Shown piece after piece: positions 54,612 through 62,772 of a stretch of 64,000 nt of DNA. Below the pieces are notes generated by a model that did not search any database, was not told the origin of the DNA, and saw only the letters and a list, made by a program, of their open reading frames with translations. Origin of the DNA: Hoyosella subflava DQS3-9A1 (GTDB lineage Bacteria > Actinomycetota > Actinomycetes > Mycobacteriales > Mycobacteriaceae); NCBI RefSeq assembly GCF_000214175.1, contig NC_015564.1, positions 1,550,001-1,614,000 of the forward strand, in the 5' to 3' direction. A program made the translations under genes and the position numbers. Each line of letters opens with the position of its first letter. Position 1 is the stretch's first letter.

Positions 54612-55193
54612 ATGACCCAACCGGATCGGCGAAACCTGCGGGCGTCGGACAAAGACCGCGAAGTCGCGGTGAAGATCCTCAATCAGGCACACTCAGAGGG
54701 CCGCATTACTCTCAGTGAACTCGATGAGCGCCTGGGGGCCGCGTACTCCGCGGTGACATACACCGATCTAGATGTTGTCGTTGCCGACCTACCAGTACCA
54801 GCATTACCCGGAGCTGCTCCGGCTCCGTCCGCCGGGCAGCCGCTGCGACTGAACGCGGGGTTTTCCGACCTCAAACGTGACGGGTACTGGAAAGTGCCTA
54901 ACCATATCGTTGCGAGTACCGCGATGGGCTCCCTCAAGCTCGATTTCACTCAAGCAGAGTTCCCTTACGGTCAGGTGCTGATCGAAGCGTCAGCGGGCAT
55001 GGGCAACATCGTGCTGATCGTTCCCGCAGGAGTTACGGTCAGCACCGATGAAGTGAAGACCACGATGGGGTCCGTCAAAAACAAGCTCGGTTACACCGCG
55101 TCTCCAGCGGACGCGACGATCCGGGTGACGGGATCAGCAGGGATGGGAAACGTCGTTGCGCGGCCTCCTCGTAAATGGCGCTTCATGCGCTGA
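54612..55193 (+). CDS. DUF1707 (SHOCT-like) protein with LiaF-like C-terminal domain
   Basis: 193 residues. The N-terminus is a DUF1707 domain (RNLRASDKDREVAVKILNQAHSEGRITLSELDERLGAAYSAVTYTDLDVVVADLP), a short helical element frequent in actinobacteria. The C-terminal half resembles the beta-rich LiaF/cell-wall-stress domain, with repeated AMGSLKLDF, GMGNIVLIVPAGV and GMGNVV turns. No membrane helix lies between, so this is a soluble version. Envelope-stress sensing is a guess from domain relatives. Confidence 0.85.
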   Translation: MTQPDRRNLRASDKDREVAVKILNQAHSEGRITLSELDERLGAAYSAVTYTDLDVVVADLPVPALPGAAPAPSAGQPLRLNAGFSDLKRDGYWKVPNHIVASTAMGSLKLDFTQAEFPYGQVLIEASAGMGNIVLIVPAGVTVSTDEVKTTMGSVKNKLGYTASPADATIRVTGSAGMGNVVARPPRKWRFMR

Positions 55194-55205
55194 TGCGCGG
55201 CGCTG

Positions 55206-55637
55206 TCAGCTCACGGCCTTCTTGACGAGCACGGCGATCGCCTCCGCCTCCTCGTCGCTTAAGTCGGTCACGGCGTACGAGGTCGGCCAGAGACCGCGGT
55301 CGTCGAGGTTGGCTTCGGGGGTGAACCCGAATGTCGAATAACGTTCCTTGTCATCGTTGCCGCTGCGGAAGAAGCACACAACTTTTCCTTTCCATGCGTA
55401 GGCGGGCTGCCCGTACCACAGCTTCGGTGAGAGGTCCGGGGCGTTGCTGGTGACGATGTCGTGAATGCGTTCGGCTAGAGACCGGTCAGGTTCGGCCATC
55501 TGCGCGATCTTTGTCAACATGTCGGCTTCCTCGGCAGCGGCCTTCTTCCCGCGACCGCGGCTTGCCTCCTTCTTCAGCTCAGCGGCGCGTTGCTGCATCG
55601 CCGCGCGTTCTTGCTCGGAGAAGCCTTCGGTGCTCAT
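55206..55637 (-). CDS. DUF1801-type protein
   Basis: 143 residues from ATG 55637, which has GGAGAG upstream; the open frame continues beyond it across the promoter region of the next gene, which is artefactual. An N-terminal Lys/Glu/Arg-rich helix precedes the DUF1801 fold: DLSPKLWYGQPAYAWKGKVVCFFRSGNDDKERYSTFGFTPEANLDDRGLWPTSYAVTDL. This resembles proteins often annotated as iron-chaperone-like or of unknown function. It diverges from the MFS gene. Confidence 0.8.
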   Translation of the reverse strand: MSTEGFSEQERAAMQQRAAELKKEASRGRGKKAAAEEADMLTKIAQMAEPDRSLAERIHDIVTSNAPDLSPKLWYGQPAYAWKGKVVCFFRSGNDDKERYSTFGFTPEANLDDRGLWPTSYAVTDLSDEEAEAIAVLVKKAVS

Positions 55638-55742
55638 CGCTATTTCTCTCCTGTCGTTGATCGATCCTTTAGAGGTGACCGTAGTCCGGCCATCGCTCCC
55701 AAGCTTCTTGATTCCTGATTGAACCGGGGCGGACGGGGAATT

Positions 55743-55781
55743 TACTTGAACGATCGCACTAGTTGTACTATCGTTCAAGTA
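55743..55781. promoter_or_regulatory. Perfect inverted-repeat operator upstream of the MFS-tetR pair
   Basis: TACTTGAACGAT and its exact complement ATCGTTCAAGTA are 12-bp arms separated by 15 bp. A possible -10 box TACTAT (55766-55771) overlaps the right arm, so a bound repressor would block RNA polymerase. The TetR regulator encoded downstream is the natural candidate to bind it. Confidence 0.75.
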
Positions 55782-55803
55782 GATCAACGGTTTAGGGGGT
55801 TCT

Positions 55804-57333
55804 ATGCTCGACGTCGGGGTGAGGCGTGCGGGAATGCGCGAATGGGCAGGCTTGGGGCTACTAGGGCTGCCGACAGTGCTGCTTGGCCTGGACGTGACTG
55901 TTCTCTACCTGGTGCTGCCGAGTCTGTCCGCCGCTCTGGATCCGTCAGCGACGCAGACGTTGTGGATTATGGATGCCTACGGGTTCTTCATCGCTGGGTT
56001 CCTCATCACAATGGGGACCCTCGGTGACCGGATAGGCAGGCGTCGTCTGCTGCTGGTCGGCATGGTGGCATTCGCAGTGGTGTCAGTGTTCGCAGCCTTC
56101 GCTCCGAGCGCCGAAATGCTGATATTGGCCCGGGCGCTGCTGGGAATCGCGGGCGCCACACTGATGCCCTCTACATTGTCGTTGATCTCGCACATGTTCT
56201 CTGATGCGCGTCAGCGTGCCGTGGCGATAGGAGTGTGGGCGACGATGTTCGCACTCGGAATGGCCGCTGGCCCGGTCGTTGGCGGTGCACTGGTCGAGAT
56301 CTTGTGGTGGGGTGCAGCTTTTTTGCTCGCCGTGCCGATCGCGGTGATTGTGCTCGCCTGTGCAGGGTTTCTGCTGCCCGAGTACAGCGATCCGCAAGCG
56401 GGACGACTTGACCTGGTCAGTGTCGCACTCTCGCTGGCGACCATTCTGCCGGTCATATATGCGATCAAGCGTACGGCCGTCTACGGGTTCGGCGTATTAG
56501 CACTGCTCTTCGTTCTGTTTGGCGGTGCCGCGGGTGTGTTGTTCGTGAAAAGGCAGCGCCGCCTTGCGTCCCCACTGCTGGACGTCACCTTGTTCGCTAA
56601 CCGCGCTTTCTCCGCGGCGCTTACAGTGCTGCTGATCGGACTGGTCGGAGTGGGCGGGACCATGTACTTGGTCACCCAGTACCTGCAGCTCGTCGAGGGG
56701 CTTACGCCGTTCGCGGCGGGTCTATGGATGGGCCCGCCAGCCCTGGCGATGTTCGCCGCCGCCATCGGTGCGCCCTTGATCGCCAGGCGGGCTCGCCCAG
56801 GCATTGTCATGGGGCTTATGCTCGGATTGTCGGTGGTCGGGTATGCGTTGCTGGCTGTAATCGGCACTGGGGATTCGATTCGCGTGGTAGTCGGCTTCAC
56901 CTTCATCTATCTCGGTCTAGGCGCGATCGCTGCGCTCGGCACCGACACCGTCGTCGGCGCAGCGCCTGCCTCTAAGTCCGGGTCGGCCGCTGCGATGTCC
57001 GAAACGGTCCAAGAGCTCGGCATCGGGGTCGGGGTTGCATTGCTGGGCAGCCTCACCGCCGCCCTCTATTCCCACAGGATGGCCGAAACTTCCCAAGCCT
57101 CAACTGAAGTCGCAGAACGTGTTACCGGAAGCCTCTCTGGTGCGCTATCGGTGGCTGAACGGGTTTCCCCTAGAGTTCTGCAGGCTGCGCAGGAGGCCTT
57201 CACCATGGGCGTGAACATCGCCGCCGTCACCGCTGGTGCGGTCACTCTCGTCGCGGTACTGCTGTGCCTTGTCGCTCTGCGACACCTACGTCCGCTCGGC
57301 GAAATTCAGGAAGGAGAGACGGACCAGCGGTAA
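55804..57333 (+). CDS. MFS drug exporter, DHA2 (14-TM) family
   Basis: A 509-residue proton-driven exporter. The first membrane helix carries GLDVTVLYLVLPSL, a DHA2 form of motif D1; motif A is GTLGDRIGRRRLLL and motif C is in GMAAGPVVGGALVE. Fourteen hydrophobic segments can be traced across the protein. DHA2 pumps expel antiseptics, dyes and antibiotics; the substrate here is unknown. Control by the inverted repeat upstream and the TetR gene 34 bp downstream is likely. Confidence 0.92.
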   Translation: MLDVGVRRAGMREWAGLGLLGLPTVLLGLDVTVLYLVLPSLSAALDPSATQTLWIMDAYGFFIAGFLITMGTLGDRIGRRRLLLVGMVAFAVVSVFAAFAPSAEMLILARALLGIAGATLMPSTLSLISHMFSDARQRAVAIGVWATMFALGMAAGPVVGGALVEILWWGAAFLLAVPIAVIVLACAGFLLPEYSDPQAGRLDLVSVALSLATILPVIYAIKRTAVYGFGVLALLFVLFGGAAGVLFVKRQRRLASPLLDVTLFANRAFSAALTVLLIGLVGVGGTMYLVTQYLQLVEGLTPFAAGLWMGPPALAMFAAAIGAPLIARRARPGIVMGLMLGLSVVGYALLAVIGTGDSIRVVVGFTFIYLGLGAIAALGTDTVVGAAPASKSGSAAAMSETVQELGIGVGVALLGSLTAALYSHRMAETSQASTEVAERVTGSLSGALSVAERVSPRVLQAAQEAFTMGVNIAAVTAGAVTLVAVLLCLVALRHLRPLGEIQEGETDQR

Positions 57334-57367
57334 CAGGTTCGACTACCCTCGAGCGCAAAGGAGGGAC

Positions 57368-57988
57368 ATGCAGGACGACGAGAGCGAAGCCATCGATGGG
57401 CGCCGGGCCAAGGGCAATAGGCGCCGAGCTGAGATCATCGATGCCACCCTCGCCGTCGTTACCCGCGAGGGGGCCGCCGGTGTCACCCACCGAACCGTCG
57501 CGAAGCAAGCCGGGATCACCGCGAGTCTCAGCACCTATTACTTTGCTACCCTGGATGATTTGCTCGTCGCGGCACTGACGAGCGTCGCTGACATCTATAG
57601 CGCGCGCATCCGTCAGATCGTGGAGGATCCCGGCGACAAGGTGCGGGGTCTGGCCGAACTGATCGTTGAGACCGCCGGGGCGGGGCGAGAACGAGCGTTG
57701 GCCGAACGTGAGCTGTCTACCCTGGCCGCACGCCGTCCAGCGCTGGCGCCGATAGCGCGCCGCTGGCGTGAAGACGTGGCGGCGCTCGCTGCTACGCTCA
57801 CTGACGCGCCTGAGGCTGTCGCCGCGCTCGTCGCCGCGTCTGACGGCCTATGTACCGCTATTCTCATCGACAACGCTCCCGCTGAAACCGGCTATGTCCA
57901 CGAAGTCCTCTGCCAAGCCCTCGGAACCCACCGCAGAGCCGACTCGACTTCCCGGCGCGCGACTGACGCCGGAGTGGAGCCCCGCTAG
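57368..57988 (+). CDS. TetR-family transcriptional regulator
   Basis: 206 residues. The N-terminal helix-turn-helix domain spans about 22-68 (RRAEIIDATLAVVTREGAAGVTHRTVAKQAGITASLSTYYFATLDDLLVAAL), followed by a helical ligand-binding domain. ATG 57368 sits after AAAGGAGGGA, an excellent site; the frame is open further upstream inside the exporter gene. It is co-directional with the MFS gene and probably represses it. Confidence 0.92.
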   Translation: MQDDESEAIDGRRAKGNRRRAEIIDATLAVVTREGAAGVTHRTVAKQAGITASLSTYYFATLDDLLVAALTSVADIYSARIRQIVEDPGDKVRGLAELIVETAGAGRERALAERELSTLAARRPALAPIARRWREDVAALAATLTDAPEAVAALVAASDGLCTAILIDNAPAETGYVHEVLCQALGTHRRADSTSRRATDAGVEPR

Positions 57989-58310
57989 CGAGGATAGCTG
58001 GAGTGCCCTCATTGGCTGCCCAGCTGGACCACACCATTGGAGTCCCAACTCCCCGCTAGCTGAGCAACCGTAGTTCAGCACAGGCTGTCACTTAGTGGCA
58101 ATATGAACAATATCTCGCATTCAGGAGGTATGAGTATCGCTACCGTGGGTATCACGCTGTGTCTATCCGCGTGTAGGGCATGCGCATTCAGGATGAGGAC
58201 CGCGGATGGCCCACTTTCACCGTTAAATCTCCAGATTAACGCGCATCGCTTTCGCATTTCCTGCTACAAGTAGAAAGTAACAGACAGTCACTACGTGCGG
58301 GAGGTGTGAG
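57989..58310. other. Relatively AT-rich intergenic region upstream of the RT locus
   Basis: No gene is firmly supported in these 322 bp. Base composition is visibly more AT-rich than the flanks. It holds an 11-bp direct repeat CGCATTCAGGA (58116-58126 and 58183-58193) and an imperfect palindrome (GTTAAATCT with AGATTAAC, 58222-58240). A possible 47-codon ORF at 58130 has its AGGAGG only one base before the ATG, so it is not called. Confidence 0.6.
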
Positions 58311-58628
58311 ATGCCATTGATTCGCAGAGTGACTGTTACATGGGAGTCTTCCACCGTTTGCCGGGGCGAAATTGACGTAGCGGACGGCACAGATTTGTGT
58401 GACGTCAACACGATGCTCTATCTGTTGACCAAACAGGTAGGGGTGGATCCCTCGGAAGTCCGCAACCTCACGATCGAACAGTTTCATAGCGAGCCGGGCG
58501 GTGAAACGCGCGAGACGCTTATCTGGGCAGTCAATAGACTTGCGCACCAGATCCAAGTGCCGCAGACCCTGCACGCGGTCCGCGCGGTCGCCGCTCTCGC
58601 GCTCGCGCGCTTGAGGATTCGCGCCTGA
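58311..58628 (+). CDS. Hypothetical 105-residue protein upstream of the reverse transcriptase
   Basis: Not recognised. The ATG has GGGAGGTGTGAG before it, a strong ribosome-binding site. The N-terminal part looks beta-rich (LIRRVTVTWESSTVCRGEIDVADGTDLCDVNTMLYLLTKQVGV); the C-terminal 45 residues look helical (TRETLIWAVNRLAHQIQVPQTLHAVRAVAALALARLRIRA). It is co-directional with the RT, 252 bp upstream. An antisense frame of similar length exists but has no start signal. It may be an accessory gene of the RT element or unrelated. Confidence 0.55.
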   Translation: MPLIRRVTVTWESSTVCRGEIDVADGTDLCDVNTMLYLLTKQVGVDPSEVRNLTIEQFHSEPGGETRETLIWAVNRLAHQIQVPQTLHAVRAVAALALARLRIRA

Positions 58629-58880
58629 TCTCCTCCCCTGGAGACATAGGGGCCACGAAATGATCTTCTGGCGCAACTATGGCACCCTATAGCCCATGCG
58701 AGTGCGCGTGCGCGAGAGTGGGAGGGCTGTCGCCCTTTCCATGTCCGGGGTAACCCCGGGCTGCGCGTTACAAGTTGGGCACATCGTCCGACGCACTTCG
58801 GCACGCTGCGCGTGCGCCCGTGCGCCGCTGACGACAGGTTGTGGTCGCGCCGCGCCTCGCATATCACAGCGGGGCTGAGT
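58629..58880 (+). ncRNA. Candidate structured RNA (retron msr-msd-like) upstream of the RT
   Basis: A 252-bp non-coding gap directly before the RT, where retrons keep their template RNA. Visible structure: two copies of GCGCGTGCGC (58704-58713, 58808-58817) that can pair with each other through 8 Watson-Crick and 2 G-U pairs, enclosing a hairpin at 58720-58739 (GGAGGGC/GCCCTTTC) and a perfect one at 58745-58759 (CCGGGG-TAA-CCCCGG). No covariation or family match could be tested. Confidence 0.35.
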
Positions 58881-60115
58881 GTGAGCGTGCCATCGCGTCC
58901 TCCCCGCGCGTTCACGCGTCTGGAGGCTGACCTGCTCGCGGCGGCGGCTGTCGCTGGTCCGTGGACCCGCAGCGGCCTCGAGGAACGTTTCGGCGAGGCG
59001 GGTGCCGCAGATCCTGTCCTTCTTGCCCGCCGCATGCTGGATCTGATGCCGGGGGAGCCGATAGAGGGCGAATCAACGATCCGGAATGTCCTTGCCGAAC
59101 TCCCTGAACTGCCTGCCACTCCGGTCGAGGTGATTGTCGAGTCTTCTCTGTGGAAGTTCGATGTGCCGCACTGGCAGACGCCGCGTGCGCTGTGCCAGGC
59201 GCTCGACCTCACGATGCCCGAACTTGAGTGGTTCGCCGACGTGCAAGGCAGGCTGCGAAGTAAGCCTGGACGGCTGCATCATTACCGCTATCGAAATGGC
59301 TCGAGGCGCCGAAGGTGCGGCTGCGGGAGGTACAACGCCGCATCTTGAGCAATGTCCTCGATGGCTTGCCCCTGCATGCGGCAGCGCATGGCTTTCGTCG
59401 CGGCCGCAGCGTGCACACATTCGGGAGTGCCCACGTGGGCGCTGACCTTGTTGTGCGGATTGACTTGCGGTGGTTCTTCAGCACAATTACGGCGCCGAGG
59501 GTCCGCGCCGTTTTCGCGGCGGTCGGCTACCCGCCAACGGTCGCGTCGCTACTGGCGGGACTGTGCACGACGGCGACGCCCGCGCCAATTCTGCGGGGGA
59601 TGCCGTTCGAGCAGGCAACGCTGCTGCGCACGCGGCATCTGCCGCAGGGTGCGCCCACGTCGCCTGCACTCGCGAACATCGTAGCGCGGAATCTGGATCG
59701 CCGTCTCGCCGGATTAGCACAATCGCAGGGACTGCACTACACCAGATACGCCGACGACCTGGCTTTCTCCGGTGATGTCGTGAACGTGGAACAGCTGCTG
59801 TGGACAGTACGCGCGATCGTGCGCGACGAGGGATTTTTCGTGCACCCGTCGAAGACGAAAGTGATGCGTGCTCATCACCGTCAGCGTTTAGCCGGGCTTG
59901 TTGTTAACGCGCATCCGCAAGCAAGCCGAGACGACTATGAGGCGTTGAAGGCGTTGCTGCACAACTGCATCCGGTACGGTCCCGCGTCTCAGAACAGGGA
60001 AGGCCGCACGAATTTCCGGGAGCACCTCTGCGGGCGCATCGCGTGGATAGGGGAGTCGAATTCCCGTCGACGTCAGAAGTTGCGGAGGCTCGAACAGCGG
60101 ATCGTCTGGAGTTAG
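58881..60115 (+). pseudogene. Retron-type reverse transcriptase, split by a frameshift
   Basis: Two overlapping frames make one RT. Frame 1 (GTG 58881 to about 59294) encodes the helical N-terminal region ending LEWFADVQGRLRSKPG and LHHYRYR, then runs out of frame to a stop at 59346. Frame 2 resumes with WLEAPKVRLREVQRRIL and carries the rest: AHGFRRGRSV, VVRIDLRWFFS (first catalytic Asp), LPQGAPTSPALANI, the catalytic YADD, the LAGLVVN region replacing the retron VTG motif, and LLHNCIRYGPASQNREGR. This matches, from memory, the myxobacterial retron family. About ten residues (the basic K-x-S-G-G-x-R stretch of RT1) are missing at the junction, so a deletion is likelier than slippage. Frame 2 alone could start at GTG 59315 after GAGG. 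Confidence 0.8.
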
Positions 60116-60136
60116 CCATCACGCTGCGGTCAACCC

Positions 60137-60850
60137 TCATTGCGACCGAACGCTAGCTTCTTGCTTGTGGAGTAGATGTGGGGAGCGTGCGGTGACTTCG
60201 CCAATGTGATTGAGCTTCGCTAGTGGGGGCGCTTCGGGGATCCGCTCGTGCGCGGTGAGCAGGATGCTGTCGAACGCGGCGCGGAGTTCGTCTCCGCCGT
60301 CGATTTCGGCGACATCCACCAGGATTTGTGACGCGAGTGCGCTGATTTTCTTGTTCGTCGACTGGGAGCGCCACGCGAGAACGTCAAAAGCGCGTTCGGC
60401 CGAGATCCCGTAGACGACCATCAGCATTCCCTTGACCTGATCGATCAAGGCGCGCGATTTCACGACCTTCCCGACAGCTTCATCGGCGGAGGACTGCATA
60501 TCATGCGTCCACGCGTCAGTCATATCGATGTAGAAGCCCTCGGTACCGTCCGGATCGCCCTGCTCGTTCTGCACCGTCCGGCCCGCTACAACGACATAGT
60601 GGGTGCGGCCACCGGTGTCGATGATGCGGTACCTCCCGCTGAACGGCACGTTCGCGGTCCTGGTCAAATCGAGGAGAGCGCTGATCTCCGCGACATCGTC
60701 GGGATGCTTGTGCTTCAGAATGAGGTCTGTCGTCGGTTGAACAGTCCCTGGCGCATAACCGTGAATTGCCGCGACCTCGTCCGACCACTCCCACCGGTCA
60801 GATCGAGGCCAATATCGGAAGCTACCGACCGTGTGCTCAGGCGACACCAT
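60137..60850 (-). CDS. PAS-ANTAR regulator (RNA-binding antiterminator)
   Basis: 237 residues. Residues about 8-120 form a PAS fold (FRYWPRSDRWEWSDEVAAIHGYAPGTVQPTTDLILKHKHPDDVAEI), the type that senses small ligands; residues about 140-200 form an ANTAR domain (RALIDQVKGMLMVVYGISAERAFDVLAWRSQSTNKKISALASQIL) that binds paired hairpins in RNA. Such proteins are widespread orphan regulators in mycobacteria. I prefer ATG 60850 to an upstream in-frame start at 60892; neither has a strong site. It converges on the RT with 21 bp between. Confidence 0.88.
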   Translation of the reverse strand: MVSPEHTVGSFRYWPRSDRWEWSDEVAAIHGYAPGTVQPTTDLILKHKHPDDVAEISALLDLTRTANVPFSGRYRIIDTGGRTHYVVVAGRTVQNEQGDPDGTEGFYIDMTDAWTHDMQSSADEAVGKVVKSRALIDQVKGMLMVVYGISAERAFDVLAWRSQSTNKKISALASQILVDVAEIDGGDELRAAFDSILLTAHERIPEAPPLAKLNHIGEVTARSPHLLHKQEASVRSQ

Positions 60851-60984
60851 ATTAATGACATTACGCTGCTTTAACCGTGCGACGGAGAGCAATGAATAGG
60901 ATCATGAGGCGGGAGACGGTCCGAAGATCGATGAGAAGAAGTTGGCTCGTGGCGATAGCTAGGAGGTGAGCCGGGATCGAGAAG

Positions 60985-61233
60985 GTGCTGTTCGGTGCGG
61001 CGCTCGTGCTGCTGCTCAATATCGTGGTGGCCTCGGCCCGGATAGGGCTGGGCCCGGACGCACGGAACCGTCTCACCGGTCTGCTGCTGCTTTCGACGAC
61101 CGGCACGGCGGTCTTGGTCTTGCTTGCGCAGGCAATGGACGTGCCTGCGCTCCGCGATGCTGCTCTCGCGCTGGTTGCGCTCGCCGCGCTCATCATTATC
61201 GTTCGTATCGTGGGAGAGAAGGCCCGCGCATGA
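60985..61233 (+). CDS. mnhF: Mrp antiporter subunit F
   Basis: 82 residues, almost wholly three membrane helices (LFGAALVLLLNIVVASARI, LTGLLLLSTTGTAVLVLLAQAM, ALALVALAALIIIVRIVG), the size and pattern of MnhF/MrpF. Mrp complexes exchange monovalent cations for protons and govern sodium/pH tolerance. It is the first identifiable gene of the operon and overlaps mnhG by 4 bp; no mnhE is seen upstream. Confidence 0.82.
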   Translation: MLFGAALVLLLNIVVASARIGLGPDARNRLTGLLLLSTTGTAVLVLLAQAMDVPALRDAALALVALAALIIIVRIVGEKARA

Positions 61234-61544
61234 TCGCCGTGATCGCGGATGTGCTGACTACTCTTCTTATCGGTCTGGGCTGCGTGTTCTTTACCGCAGG
61301 GACGGTTGGTTTGCTTCGCTTTCCCGACCTTCGGACGCGAATCCACGCTTTGACCAAAGCGGACAATCTGGGGCTGGGATTGATCGTGCTCGGCCTGATC
61401 CTGCAGGCGGGTTCGGTTGCGATCGCGCTCAAACTCGTGCTGATCTGGCTGCTCGCGCTGGTGGCGGCGGCGACAAGCGCGACCTTGCTTGCGCACGGCG
61501 GCGCGGAGCAGGAGAGCGCAGGCCAGGAGGGGACGCGAAGTTGA
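61230..61544 (+). CDS. mnhG: Mrp antiporter subunit G
   Basis: 104 residues with three membrane helices and the MnhG signature FFTAGTVGLLRFPDLRTRIHALTKADNLGLGLIVLGL. The ATG lies on the mnhF stop (ATGA), so the longer frame from 60966 is not the true start. It ends on the TTG of the next gene. Confidence 0.9.
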   Translation: MIAVIADVLTTLLIGLGCVFFTAGTVGLLRFPDLRTRIHALTKADNLGLGLIVLGLILQAGSVAIALKLVLIWLLALVAAATSATLLAHGGAEQESAGQEGTRS

Positions 61545-62467
61545 TCGACGTCTTCGATGTGCTCCTTGGAGTCGCTGTTTTGCTCGGTGCGGCGGCGGCG
61601 CTGTACGGGTCGCGCCGGATCGTGGGAGTGATGTCTTTCCTCGTCCTTGGCTTGCTGCTCACTGTTCTTTGGGCCCGACTGGGTGCCCCGGACATCGCGA
61701 TCGCGGAAGCTGCGATCGCCTCGGGCGTCACTGGCGCTTTTCTTCTCGCCGCGGCGACTGACCATCCTGAAACGTCGCATGAAGAAGGCAACGTGGGAAG
61801 GCGAACTCTGATGGTTCTGGAGGCTGCCATTGGAGTGAGTGCCGTCACACTCGTGGGTGTAGCTGCTGTCTCCGCTGCCCGGATTGCCCCGGCCGACCCG
61901 CTTGAGGTGCAAGCCAGTGCCGCGGTAGCCGACGCGGTTGTTGACCACCCCATTACGGCGGTGCTGCTGGATTTCCGTGCCTATGACACGCTGCTGGAGA
62001 TAGCCGTCCTGGCTGCGGCTGTGGTCGCCGCGCTGGCGCTGCTGTGCGATAGCCGTTTGACGCGTGTCGCCTGGGTGACCGAAACCCGCCCTGTCGTGCT
62101 TGGTTTTGTACGGCTCATAGCCCCAGTCGTTGTCATGCTGGCGGGGTGGTTGCTTGTCGCGGGATCCACGCGGCCAGGAGGCGCGTTCCAGGCCGGCGCG
62201 ATGCTGACCGGCGTGTTTTTGCTGCTGTACCTCTCGGGGCGGGCGCGGAGCATGGTGACCGGAAAATGGCTGGTTCCGGCTGCCCTTATCGGTTTGGCAG
62301 TTTTCGTGGCTGCAGGTGTGGGCACATTTGCCGCTGGCCGAGAGTGGCTGGATGTGGCAGACGGATGGGGAGGCGTTGTCGTCCTGCTGATTGAGGCGGC
62401 CCTGACGGTGAGCATTGGTGCGGGGCTAGCGGCGCTTTTCATCGCCGGAAATCCGGAGCGCGCGTGA
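61541..62467 (+). CDS. mnhB: DUF4040-MnhB fusion subunit of the Mrp antiporter
   Basis: 308 residues from TTG 61541, which has AGGAGGGG upstream and overlaps the mnhG stop. Residues 1-75 are a DUF4040 domain (LGAPDIAIAEAAIASGVTGAFLLAA), elsewhere the C-terminal part of MnhA or a separate MbhD; the rest is MnhB, with GWLLVAGSTRPGGAFQAGAMLTG as its signature. Several membrane helices are present throughout. The complex is thus arranged in the order F, G, DUF4040-B, C, D, unlike the A-to-G Bacillus order. Confidence 0.85.
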   Translation: MIDVFDVLLGVAVLLGAAAALYGSRRIVGVMSFLVLGLLLTVLWARLGAPDIAIAEAAIASGVTGAFLLAAATDHPETSHEEGNVGRRTLMVLEAAIGVSAVTLVGVAAVSAARIAPADPLEVQASAAVADAVVDHPITAVLLDFRAYDTLLEIAVLAAAVVAALALLCDSRLTRVAWVTETRPVVLGFVRLIAPVVVMLAGWLLVAGSTRPGGAFQAGAMLTGVFLLLYLSGRARSMVTGKWLVPAALIGLAVFVAAGVGTFAAGREWLDVADGWGGVVVLLIEAALTVSIGAGLAALFIAGNPERA

Positions 62468-62772
62468 GCCGAGCGGAGTTGTTCATCATCGTTGGTGTCG
62501 CGCTGTTTGTCTTCGGGGCGGCGCGAATGCTGCTAACCGGAGACCTGATAAGACGAGTAGTTGCGCTGAACGTTGCAGGGGCCGGGGTGTTCCTGATCCT
62601 CATGTCTCTTGCGACGGTCCGGGACGCCAGCGAACCTGATCCGGTGCTGCATGCTCTCGTGCTCACAGGCATCGTAATCACGGTGAGTATCACGGGTTTT
62701 GCCCTCGCGCTCATCCGCCGGATTGAACGAACCGAGATCGTACGATCCGGCCCACGGGAGTCAGATGGCTAA
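62464..62772 (+). CDS. mnhC: Mrp antiporter subunit C
   Basis: 102 residues, NuoK-like, with three membrane helices (FIIVGVALFVFGAARML, RVVALNVAGAGVFLILMSLA, HALVLTGIVITVSITGFALALI). The ALVLTGIVI segment is typical of MnhC/NuoK. GTG start overlapping the previous stop; it overlaps mnhD by 8 bp. Confidence 0.88.
   Translation: MSRAELFIIVGVALFVFGAARMLLTGDLIRRVVALNVAGAGVFLILMSLATVRDASEPDPVLHALVLTGIVITVSITGFALALIRRIERTEIVRSGPRESDG

Noticed and set aside
58130-58273. Possible 47-codon ORF (start MSIATVGITL) in the gap before the RT locus
   Set aside because: AGGAGG is only one base from its ATG, too close to work, and codon use does not look like neighbouring genes.
58236-58676. 146-codon minus-strand frame across the hypothetical gene and RT leader
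   Set aside because: No ribosome-binding site, and it overlaps the better-supported plus-strand gene and the hairpin region.
59294-59348. Frame-1 tail of the RT (Arg/Cys-rich end) as a genuine C-terminus, or programmed -1 slippage
   Set aside because: The tail is low-complexity frameshift sequence, no canonical slippery heptamer is present, and conserved residues are missing at the junction.
60966-61229. Longer start for the mnhG frame
   Set aside because: The upstream part is the shifted frame of mnhF; the ATG on the mnhF stop gives a normal-length MnhG.
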